Source of the DNA: Lachnospiraceae bacterium UBA5895
GTDB taxonomy: Bacteria; Bacillota; Clostridia; Lachnospirales; Lachnospiraceae
Direction of reading: 5' to 3'
Length of the DNA stretch: 11,460 bases
NCBI GenBank assembly: GCA_002431915.1
Contig: DJEP01000087.1
Span: 1 to 11,460 of the forward strand
Shown one piece after another: positions 5,730-11,460 of the stretch (position 1 is its first letter; each line of letters opens with the position of its first letter). Below the pieces are notes generated by a model that saw nothing but the letters and a program-made list of their open reading frames with translations, was not told the DNA's origin and did not search any database. Both the position numbers and the translations under genes were made by a program.

Positions 5730-7081
5730 GTGTCCTTTTTGCGGGAATTCTGTGCCTGGAAAGTCTATGGGGCTTACGATCCGGTGAAGATATTATAAAA
5801 GATCACGAACAGGTATCCGGGATTCTGTATGAGACCGGAGAATCTGATCTTCCGCAGGAACTTATGTTGTATGCACAGGGAGCGGTGCTTCTGGATGCGG
5901 ACTCCGGGCGTGTGCTTTATGGGAAAAACGAAACTACCCCCATGGCTATGGCAAGTACCACCAAGATCATGACCTGCATACTGGTGCTGGAAAATGCAAA
6001 GGTGGAGGAAACCGTCAGTGTCTCTGCCTATGCGGCTGCCATGCCCAAGGTTAAGCTCTATGTGAAATGCGGGGAATATTATACCGTCAGGGAACTACTT
6101 TTTTCTCTGATGCTGGAAAGCCATAACGACGCTGCTGCGGCGCTGGGAGAATACATCGGCGGGAAGTTGTTGGGGGAGACGGGGGAGATCTCAGAGCATA
6201 CCACCGAAGAGAGCAGGGCGGCATTACATAGATTTGCGCAGGCAATGAATGAAAAGGCGGAAGAGATCGGCTGTGAGGATACCTGGTTCATCACGCCAAA
6301 TGGGCTGGATGCCACGGAGACGCTGACGCTGCCGGACGGAAGTACGTTAGAGAAGGAACACCATACCACGGCAAAGGATCTGGCGGGAATTCTCAGGTAT
6401 TGTATCAAAGATTCCCCGCAGAGGGATCTGTTTTTAGAGATCACACGAACCGGGGATTACAGTTTTACAGAGAACGGACGCTCCTTTCAATGCCACAATC
6501 ACAATGCCTTTTTGCAGATGATGGACGGAGCGTTTACCGGCAAGACCGGATTCACGAACAAAGCGGGATATTGCTATGTGGGAGCCCTGAAACGGGACGG
6601 AAAATGCCTGATCGTGGCGCTGCTTGCCTGCGGATGGCCGAACCATAAGACCTATAAATGGAGCGACAGCAGGGAACTGTTTGCTTATGGATTGGAGAAC
6701 TATACATATCGATACTTTGGGGAAGAATCGTTTTCCGGCAGGGAACAGCTGCTTATGCCGATCCCGGTGGCGGATGCACAGAATGACGAACTGGAGAAAG
6801 AAGTATTACTGCCCGTGGAGCTGGATCCGGAAGCGGAAGGTGTGGAGGGACTTTTAATGTGTCCGGACGAGAAGATAGAGATCCTTTACCGGAAAGAACA
6901 GTACCTTACAGCGCCTGTGAAGGAAGGAGAGTGTGTGGGAGAGATCAGCTATCTGGCAGACGGCAGGATCTGGCGCAGAGAGCGTCTGCTTGCGGCGCAG
7001 GATGTGGAAGCAATAGATTTTTTATGGTGTGGCAGACAAGTGCTCCGGCGGTTTTTAGTGACAGCCCCTATGAAAAAATGA
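5714..7081 (+). CDS. Serine-type D-Ala-D-Ala carboxypeptidase (family S11), second copy
   Basis: This is a second low-molecular-weight penicillin-binding protein, 455 residues, predicted to trim the terminal D-Ala of peptidoglycan stem peptides. The N-terminus MRGFFCVLFAGILCLESLWG is a signal peptide. The catalytic motifs are STTK with S81 and K84, SHN at 136-138, and KTG at 277-279. Between SHN and KTG there are about 30 more residues than in the paralogue at 2188, mainly around 151-172 and 200-218. The PBP5-type C-terminal domain covers about 345-425, and a possible amphipathic anchor lies near 434-455. I chose ATG 5714 rather than TTG 5699, because GGGAG at 5701-5705 is eight bases from the ATG and would lie inside the longer version. 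Placement after scpAB resembles Bacillus, where dacB lies a little downstream of scpB, but orthology is not shown. Confidence 0.93.
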   Translation: MRGFFCVLFAGILCLESLWGLRSGEDIIKDHEQVSGILYETGESDLPQELMLYAQGAVLLDADSGRVLYGKNETTPMAMASTTKIMTCILVLENAKVEETVSVSAYAAAMPKVKLYVKCGEYYTVRELLFSLMLESHNDAAAALGEYIGGKLLGETGEISEHTTEESRAALHRFAQAMNEKAEEIGCEDTWFITPNGLDATETLTLPDGSTLEKEHHTTAKDLAGILRYCIKDSPQRDLFLEITRTGDYSFTENGRSFQCHNHNAFLQMMDGAFTGKTGFTNKAGYCYVGALKRDGKCLIVALLACGWPNHKTYKWSDSRELFAYGLENYTYRYFGEESFSGREQLLMPIPVADAQNDELEKEVLLPVELDPEAEGVEGLLMCPDEKIEILYRKEQYLTAPVKEGECVGEISYLADGRIWRRERLLAAQDVEAIDFLWCGRQVLRRFLVTAPMKK

Positions 7082-7124
7082 CGGGGAAATTGTTCAAAAT
7101 GAGGTACATTATATAAATTTTGTA

Positions 7125-7161
7125 AAAATCTGCAATTCGTTCTTTGCGAGTTGCAGATTTT
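7125..7161 (+). terminator. Long hairpin terminator after the second carboxypeptidase gene
   Basis: AAAATCTGCAA (7125-7135) pairs perfectly with TTGCAGATTTT (7151-7161). The stem continues inward with a U-G pair and three more pairs (7137-7139 with 7147-7149), giving about 15 bp around a 7-base loop. The T-rich 3' arm followed by ATGTTA, and the A-rich 5' arm, are consistent with termination on either strand. It starts 44 bases after the stop at 7081. Confidence 0.75.
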
Positions 7162-7171
7162 ATGTTATACT
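7144..7171 (+). promoter_or_regulatory. Extended -10 promoter of the decarboxylase operon
   Basis: The -10 box TATACT (7166-7171) has TGT before it (7163-7165), an extended -10. A candidate -35, TTGCGA (7144-7149), is 16 bases upstream and lies inside the preceding terminator hairpin. The core TATGTTATACTA (7161-7172) is identical to that at 3377-3388. Transcription would start near 7178, leaving an AT-rich leader of about 87 nt (7178-7264). I see no strong structure or recognisable riboswitch in that leader. It ends in the ribosome binding site CGGAGGG at 7248-7254. Confidence 0.6.
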
Positions 7172-7264
7172 ACAAACTGTTAATCATGGGGGCATTTGTG
7201 CTTCTATATTAATAAACGTTTTCTATTATATTTTATTATATTATCAACGGAGGGCTGAAAACAT

Positions 7265-8698
7265 ATGAGTACTACTTCAAAAGCGAGTCAAAGAATAGCA
7301 GCTTTACTCGATGACAACAGTTTCGTTGAAATCGGCGGACTTGTAACCGCAAGAGCTACGGATTTCAATCTGAAACCCAATGAAACTCCTTCTGACGGTT
7401 GTATTACCGGCTACGGAGTGATCAATGGTAATCTTGTATATGTATATAGCCAGGATGCTTCCGTACTGAACGGAACCATTGGCGAGATGCATGCAAAGAA
7501 GATTACCAACCTCTATGATCTGGCTATGAAGACCGGAGCACCTGTGATCGGACTGATCGAATCCGCAGGTTTAAGACTGCAGGAGGCAACCGATGCACTG
7601 GCTGCATTCGGTGAAATCTATTTAAAGCAGACCATGGCTTCCGGTGTGATCCCTCAGATCACCGCTGTATTCGGAACCTGTGGCGGCGGTCTTGGACTGT
7701 TCCCTACCATGACCGATTTCACTTTCATGGAAGAGAAGAACGCAAAGCTGTTCGTAAATGCACCCAATGCCCTGGATGGCAATGTAATCACCAAGTGTGA
7801 TTCTTCTTCCGCTAAGTTCCAGGCAGAAGAGAGCGGCATCGTTGATGTGGTAGCTGACGAAGCAACCATTCTGGAGAAGGTAAGAGAGCTGGTAAGCTTC
7901 CTGCCCGCCAACAATGAAGATGATGCAAGCTTCTTAGAGGACTGCACCGATGATCTGAATCGTGTGAACCCTGAGATCGCAGGCTGTGTCGGCGACACAT
8001 CCGTTGCGCTGTCCATTCTGGCAGATGACAACAATTTCTTCGAAGTAAAGTCCGGATATGCTAAAAATATGGTAACCGGTTTCTTACGTCTGGACGGTGT
8101 TACCGTAGGTGCGGTAGCTAACCGTTCCGAGATCTGCGACGAAGAAGGCAAAGTAGCAGAGAAGCTTGACGCTGTTCTGACCGCAGAGGGCTGCGAGAAG
8201 GCTGCGGAGTTCGTAAACTTCTGTGATGCTTTCGGTATCCCCGTACTGACCCTGACCAATGTAAAGGGTTACGAGGCAACTTTAGCTTCCGAGAAGACCA
8301 TTGCCAAGGCTGCTGCAAAGCTGACCTACGCATTCGCTAACGCTACCGTTCCCAAGGTAAACGTTGTAATCGGCAAGGCTCTGGGAACCGCTTATGTGGT
8401 AATGAACTCCAAGGCAATCGGCGCTGACATCACCATGGCATGGCCGGATGCACAGATCGGTACCATGGACGGCAAACTGGCTGCCAAGATCATGTACGAT
8501 GGTCAGGGCGCTGATGTGATTAATGAGAAGGCTGCTGAGTACGAAGCTCTGACTCTGAATGTAACCAGTGCAGCCAAGAGAGGATATGTGGACCAGATCG
8601 TAAATGCCGCTGATACCAGAAAGTATGTGATCGGCGCTTTCGAAATGTTATTCACCAAAAGTGAAGACCGTCCTGCCAAGAAACACGGAACTGTATAA
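7265..8698 (+). CDS. Biotin-dependent carboxyltransferase subunit, acyl-CoA (12S/MmdA/PccB) type
   Basis: This 477-residue protein belongs to the carboxyl transferase family (Pfam PF01039), which moves a carboxyl group between an acyl-CoA and biotin. In this operon it should be the soluble subunit of a membrane Na+-pumping decarboxylase or transcarboxylase. Two crotonase-like halves are visible. The first holds ITGYGVINGNLVYVYSQD (47-64), GTIGEMHAKKI (70-80), APVIGLIESAGLRLQEATDA (92-111) and GTCGGG (137-142). The second holds GIPVLTLTNVKGY (324-336), GTAY (374-377) and ADITMAWPDAQIGTM (387-401). It is shorter than typical MmdA or PccB (about 510 residues). It also departs from them at key places: GTCGGGLG where GPCAGGA is usual, and GTAY where GGAY is usual. 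The acyl-CoA substrate is therefore uncertain; methylmalonyl-CoA, glutaconyl-CoA and others are possible. The ribosome binding site CGGAGGG is ten bases before the ATG. Confidence 0.88.
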   Translation: MSTTSKASQRIAALLDDNSFVEIGGLVTARATDFNLKPNETPSDGCITGYGVINGNLVYVYSQDASVLNGTIGEMHAKKITNLYDLAMKTGAPVIGLIESAGLRLQEATDALAAFGEIYLKQTMASGVIPQITAVFGTCGGGLGLFPTMTDFTFMEEKNAKLFVNAPNALDGNVITKCDSSSAKFQAEESGIVDVVADEATILEKVRELVSFLPANNEDDASFLEDCTDDLNRVNPEIAGCVGDTSVALSILADDNNFFEVKSGYAKNMVTGFLRLDGVTVGAVANRSEICDEEGKVAEKLDAVLTAEGCEKAAEFVNFCDAFGIPVLTLTNVKGYEATLASEKTIAKAAAKLTYAFANATVPKVNVVIGKALGTAYVVMNSKAIGADITMAWPDAQIGTMDGKLAAKIMYDGQGADVINEKAAEYEALTLNVTSAAKRGYVDQIVNAADTRKYVIGAFEMLFTKSEDRPAKKHGTV

Positions 8699-8715
8699 GA
8701 AAGGGTGATTGTAAA

Positions 8716-9501
8716 ATGAAGAAATTTTTAAGCTTAGTATGTATGATTACCTGCATCTTTGGTTTGACGGCCTGTGGCAGTGAGGAGACTTATACAGACT
8801 ACGAACAGCGTAAGATGGATACCGCTATCCAGATCGCTACCCAGTATGTGATTCCTTCTCTGGAGAATTTTGAAGACGAATCCACAGTAGAGACTTTCTC
8901 TGAGTATACCGCTGATGAAGTGGCATACCTGGTACAGGAGAATGTTGGTGTCACTGTTGACGGTTATGCATATAAGACCGCAATTGAGTCTTTCAACTCT
9001 GCAAAAAAGACCATCGGCGGTATTACTGCCATAGGTGACGCAGAAGCTACCATTGATGATGATCAGATCATCGTACATGTAGATGTGACCGGCGCCAACC
9101 AGAATGCACAGGCAGAAGTGATCTTCAGCAACGATATGTTCCTGAGCATGGAGTCCGCAGCACTGAATCCCATCGAGTCCATGGGTGGTCTGATGACCAA
9201 GGCTGCACTGAATACTCTGATCGGTATGGGAACCGTATTCGTAATGCTGATCGCAATTTCACTGATCATTTCTCTGTTTAACTTTATTCCAAAGCTCCAG
9301 GCTGCATTCAGCAAGAAGGACAAGAAGGAAGAAGCAAAGAGTGCAGGCATTGATAATGCAGTAACTCAGATCGCTGCACAGGAAGAGACCGAAGCAGATG
9401 ACACTGAGCTGGTAGCTGTAATCGCAGCTGCAATCGCAGCAAGTGAAGGCGCAGCAAGCACTGACGGATTTGTAGTTCGTTCTATCCGCAAAGTTAGATA
9501 A
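8716..9501 (+). CDS. OadG-family decarboxylase subunit with an N-terminal lipoprotein-like domain
   Basis: This 261-residue protein combines two parts. Residues 1-20 form a lipoprotein signal ending in lipobox LTAC (C20), followed by an approximately 140-residue outside domain of unknown fold, acidic and partly beta-rich (GDAEATIDDDQIIVHVDV at 107-124). From about 166 comes the OadG-like part. A single membrane helix (about 166-191) is followed by a lysine-rich linker (200-208), an acidic stretch, and ELVAVIAAAIAASEG (231-245) leading to GFVVRSIRKVR. That ending matches the C-terminal domain of OadG and MmdD, small subunits that hold together the carboxyltransferase, biotin carrier and membrane beta subunit. 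Classical OadG is only about 80-100 residues, so the extracellular extension is extra. The ribosome binding site AAGGG (8701-8705) is ten bases before the ATG, and the gene follows the carboxyltransferase by 17 bases. Confidence 0.85.
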   Translation: MKKFLSLVCMITCIFGLTACGSEETYTDYEQRKMDTAIQIATQYVIPSLENFEDESTVETFSEYTADEVAYLVQENVGVTVDGYAYKTAIESFNSAKKTIGGITAIGDAEATIDDDQIIVHVDVTGANQNAQAEVIFSNDMFLSMESAALNPIESMGGLMTKAALNTLIGMGTVFVMLIAISLIISLFNFIPKLQAAFSKKDKKEEAKSAGIDNAVTQIAAQEETEADDTELVAVIAAAIAASEGAASTDGFVVRSIRKVR

Positions 9502-9527
9502 TCGTAAAATCGTAGGAGGATATTAAA

Positions 9528-9899
9528 ATGAAAAATTATACCATTACCGTAAATGGCAACGTATATGATGTAGTAGTAGAAGAGGGCGCATCCACCGGAG
9601 CACCCGTAGCAGCAAAGGCTCCCGCAGCTCCCAAGGCAGCTCCCAAGGCTCCTGCAGCAGCTTCCAAGGCAAGCGGCGCAGCAGGAAGCATCAAGGTTGA
9701 GGCTGGTGCAGCAGGTAAGATCTTTAAGCTGGAAGCAAGCGTAGGACAGGCTGTAAAGAAGGGTGACACAGTGATTATTCTGGAAGCCATGAAGATGGAG
9801 ATCCCTGTAGTAGCTCCCGAAGATGGTACCGTAGCAAGCATTGATGTTGCAGTTGGTGATACTGTTGAGGCTGGTGCAGTTCTGGCAACTCTGAACTAA
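9528..9899 (+). CDS. Biotin carrier subunit of the decarboxylase complex (MmdC/GcdC/1.3S type)
   Basis: This 123-residue biotinyl carrier shuttles the carboxyl group between the carboxyltransferase(s) and the membrane beta subunit. Residues 1-20 (MKNYTITVNGNVYDVVVEEG) are the usual short docking beta-strand segment. Residues 21-53 are a flexible linker rich in Ala, Pro and Lys. Residues 54-123 form the biotinyl domain with EAMKM at 86-90, in which K89 should carry biotin. The conserved glycines VAPEDGTV and VAVGDTVEAG follow. The domain ends three residues after LAT, as usual for the 1.3S transcarboxylase subunit and MmdC. A strong ribosome binding site AGGAGG (9514-9519) is eight bases before the ATG. 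The gene lies 26 bases after the OadG-like gene and 38 before the beta subunit. Confidence 0.95.
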   Translation: MKNYTITVNGNVYDVVVEEGASTGAPVAAKAPAAPKAAPKAPAAASKASGAAGSIKVEAGAAGKIFKLEASVGQAVKKGDTVIILEAMKMEIPVVAPEDGTVASIDVAVGDTVEAGAVLATLN

Positions 9900-9937
9900 T
9901 ATTTATATCAGCTCTATAAACAACAGGAGGTCATCAA

Positions 9938-11089
9938 ATGGAATATATAGCTAGTACGCTTAACAACCTGATTCATCAGACAGCGTTTTTTAACCTGACC
10001 TGGGGAAACTATGTCATGATTCTGGTTGCATGCTTTTTCCTTTATTTAGCTATCCGTCACGAGTTTGAGCCGTTGCTCTTACTCCCGATAGCGTTCGGTA
10101 TGCTGTTGGTAAATATTTATCCCGATATCATGCTGCATCCTGAAAATGCGGCAAACGGTGCCGGCGGCTTACTGTATTATTTCTACAAGCTGGATGAATT
10201 GGCAATCCTGCCTTCCCTGATTTTCATGGGTGTAGGTGCCATGACAGACTTCGGTCCCTTGATTGCAAATCCCAAGAGCTTCCTTCTGGGTGCTGCTGCA
10301 CAGTTCGGTATCTTTGCAGCATACTTCGGAGCAATCTGGCTGGGTTTCAACGACAAGGCAGCTGCAGCAATCTCCATCATCGGTGGTGCTGACGGCCCTA
10401 CCTCCATCTTCCTGGCAGGTAAGCTGGGACAGACGGCGATTCTGGGACCTATCGCAGTGGCAGCATATTCCTATATGTCATTGGTTCCCATTATCCAGCC
10501 CCCTATTATGAAGCTTCTTACTACTGAGAAGGAAAGAAAGATCAAGATGGGTCAGCTTCGTCCCGTATCCAAGCTGGAGAAGATCCTGTTCCCCATCGTT
10601 GTTACCATCGTTGTATGTCTGATCCTTCCTACCACAGCTCCTCTGGTAGGTATGCTGATGCTGGGTAACCTGTTCCGTGAGTCCGGCGTTGTTCGTCAGC
10701 TGACTGAGACAGCATCCAATGCTCTGATGTACATCGTAGTTATCCTGTTAGGTACTTCCGTAGGTGCTACCACCAGTGCAGAAGCATTTCTGAATGCCGA
10801 TACCCTGAAGATCGTAGCTCTGGGTCTGATCGCATTCATGTTCGGTACCGCCGCAGGTGTCCTGTTCGGTAAACTGATGTGCGTACTTTCCGGCGGCAAG
10901 ATCAATCCTTTGATCGGTTCCGCAGGTGTATCCGCAGTTCCTATGGCAGCACGTGTATCCCAGAAGGTTGGTGCGGAATCCGATCCTACCAACTTCCTGC
11001 TCATGCATGCTATGGGACCTAACGTAGCAGGTGTTATCGGTACTGCCGTAGCAGCCGGTACATTCATGGCGATATTCGGAGTATTCTAA
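9938..11089 (+). CDS. Na+-translocating decarboxylase beta subunit (OadB/MmdB/GcdB family)
   Basis: This 383-residue integral membrane protein should decarboxylate carboxybiotin and use the released energy to pump Na+ out of the cell, or run in reverse. The sequence shows about nine to eleven hydrophobic helices. The signature GGADGPT (149-155) contains D152, equivalent by motif to the Na+-binding aspartate of Klebsiella OadB. The second conserved block, GSAGVSAVPMAARV (327-340), is followed by NFLLMHAMGPNVAGVIGTAV (352-371). YSYMSLVPIIQPP (177-189) is a further conserved segment. No key motif is missing. Family members do not reveal their donor, so oxaloacetate, methylmalonyl-CoA, glutaconyl-CoA or malonate versions cannot be separated by this subunit. 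A strong ribosome binding site AGGAGGT (9925-9931) is followed by the ATG seven bases later. A block of nested hairpins lies just after the gene. Confidence 0.96.
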   Translation: MEYIASTLNNLIHQTAFFNLTWGNYVMILVACFFLYLAIRHEFEPLLLLPIAFGMLLVNIYPDIMLHPENAANGAGGLLYYFYKLDELAILPSLIFMGVGAMTDFGPLIANPKSFLLGAAAQFGIFAAYFGAIWLGFNDKAAAAISIIGGADGPTSIFLAGKLGQTAILGPIAVAAYSYMSLVPIIQPPIMKLLTTEKERKIKMGQLRPVSKLEKILFPIVVTIVVCLILPTTAPLVGMLMLGNLFRESGVVRQLTETASNALMYIVVILLGTSVGATTSAEAFLNADTLKIVALGLIAFMFGTAAGVLFGKLMCVLSGGKINPLIGSAGVSAVPMAARVSQKVGAESDPTNFLLMHAMGPNVAGVIGTAVAAGTFMAIFGVF

Positions 11090-11093
11090 GGAA

Positions 11094-11157
11094 CGATGTA
11101 TTTCGCGCAAAGCGCGATGAAATAAGTCCGAAGGACTTAGAATAACGCATCGCGTTA
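11094..11157 (+). repeat. Compact block of three small hairpins between the beta-subunit gene and oadA
   Basis: Three 6-bp stems with 3-base loops follow each other: TCGCGC/GCGCGA (11103-11108, 11112-11117), AAGTCC/GGACTT (11124-11129, 11133-11138) and TAACGC/GCGTTA (11143-11148, 11152-11157). The first can be redrawn as TATTTC/GAAATA (11099-11104, 11119-11124) over GCGC/GCGC. There are also longer pairings: CGATG (11094-11098) with CATCG (11148-11152), and CGCGATG (11113-11119) with CATCGCG (11148-11154). There is no T run after it, so it is not a normal terminator. The layout suggests a dispersed intergenic palindromic repeat or an mRNA processing or attenuation element. Confidence 0.7.
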
Positions 11158-11197
11158 ATCTAATTAAAAGAAAATTATATTATGGAGGATATTCGTA

Positions 11198-11460
11198 ATG
11201 TCAGAAATTGAAAAGAAACCGATTAAGATTACGGAAACTGTTTTACGTGATGCACATCAGTCTCTGATCGCTACCAGAATGCCGACCGAATTCATGCTTC
11301 CTATCGTAGGTAAGATGGATAAAGTTGGTTATCATTCCGTAGAGTGCTGGGGCGGTGCTACCTTTGATGCATCCCTTCGTTTCCTGAAGGAAGATCCCTG
11401 GGACAGACTGAGAAAGCTGCGTGACGGCTTCAAGAACACCAAGTTACAGATGCTGTTCCG
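11198..11460 (+). CDS. oadA: OadA-type carboxyltransferase (oxaloacetate decarboxylase alpha / 5S-like), 3' end missing
   Basis: The first 87 codons of a carboxyltransferase that moves a carboxyl group between oxaloacetate or pyruvate and biotin; it continues past the right edge. The hallmark ITETVLRDAHQSLIATRMP lies at residues 11-29. D18 is expected to bind the active-site metal, and Q21 is the conserved glutamine of the RDxxQS motif. ECWGGATFDASLRFL (49-63) follows, and then the DPWDRLRKLR motif. These are shared by OadA, the 5S transcarboxylase subunit and the pyruvate carboxylase CT domain. The start ATG has GGAGG (11184-11188) nine bases upstream. Full-length OadA often carries its own C-terminal biotin domain. 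Since a separate biotin carrier is encoded upstream, whether this protein has one is a useful question that the window cannot answer. Confidence 0.93.
   Translation, partial: MSEIEKKPIKITETVLRDAHQSLIATRMPTEFMLPIVGKMDKVGYHSVECWGGATFDASLRFLKEDPWDRLRKLRDGFKNTKLQMLF

Noticed and set aside
7186..7212. Eight-codon open frame in the leader of the decarboxylase operon
   Set aside because: No ribosome binding site precedes it and there is no sign of a leader peptide with repeated regulatory codons.
7178..7264. Riboswitch in the decarboxylase operon leader
   Set aside because: The leader is AT-rich, short and without recognisable conserved stems of a known class.
7654..8259. 201-codon open frame on the minus strand within the carboxyltransferase
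   Set aside because: Its Ser/Ala-rich composition is what the strong codon bias of the true gene produces on the other strand; no sign of translation.
11094..11157. CRISPR repeats or an ordinary terminator
   Set aside because: The three stems differ in sequence and there are no spacers of constant length; no T run follows the last stem.

Overview
The window looks like chromosomal DNA from an anaerobic Firmicute of class Clostridia, most likely Lachnospiraceae. This rests on strong AGGAGG-type ribosome binding sites, moderate GC content, a free-standing rpsU gene, the scpA-scpB pair followed by a D-Ala-D-Ala carboxypeptidase gene, and a sodium-pump decarboxylase operon of the kind found in gut clostridia. 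All genes are on the + strand and closely spaced. I see no mobile element, CRISPR array, tRNA or rRNA, and no gene-free stretch longer than about 190 bases.

Left part (1-2118): the 3' portion of an NSS-family sodium-dependent transporter gene, then a strong extended -10 promoter driving rpsU (ribosomal protein S21, 58 residues). A hairpin terminator follows, and immediately after it a five-helix membrane protein of the CmpB-like (putative ABC-transporter type IV) family.

Middle part (2138-7081): cell-envelope and chromosome-segregation genes. Two serine D-Ala-D-Ala carboxypeptidases (peptidase family S11) flank a membrane-anchored metallophosphoesterase and the condensin accessory genes scpA and scpB. 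The ribosome binding site of the first carboxypeptidase, and both the ribosome binding site and start codon of the second, lie inside terminator-like hairpins. The metallophosphoesterase has its own extended -10 promoter, overlapped by a perfect 8-bp inverted repeat.

Right part (7125-11460): a promoter next to a long hairpin starts an operon with strong Shine-Dalgarno sequences and regular codon use. Its genes encode an acyl-CoA-type biotin-dependent carboxyltransferase, a lipoprotein-like OadG subunit, a small biotin carrier, the membrane Na+-pump beta subunit, and the start of an OadA-type carboxyltransferase that runs off the window. Two carboxyltransferases of different chemistry sharing one biotin carrier and one pump suggest a hybrid of the Na+-translocating decarboxylases and the 12S/5S/1.3S transcarboxylase. 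This is the most interesting biological system here. Between the beta-subunit gene and oadA lies a compact block of nested hairpins that looks like a dispersed intergenic repeat or an RNA control element.
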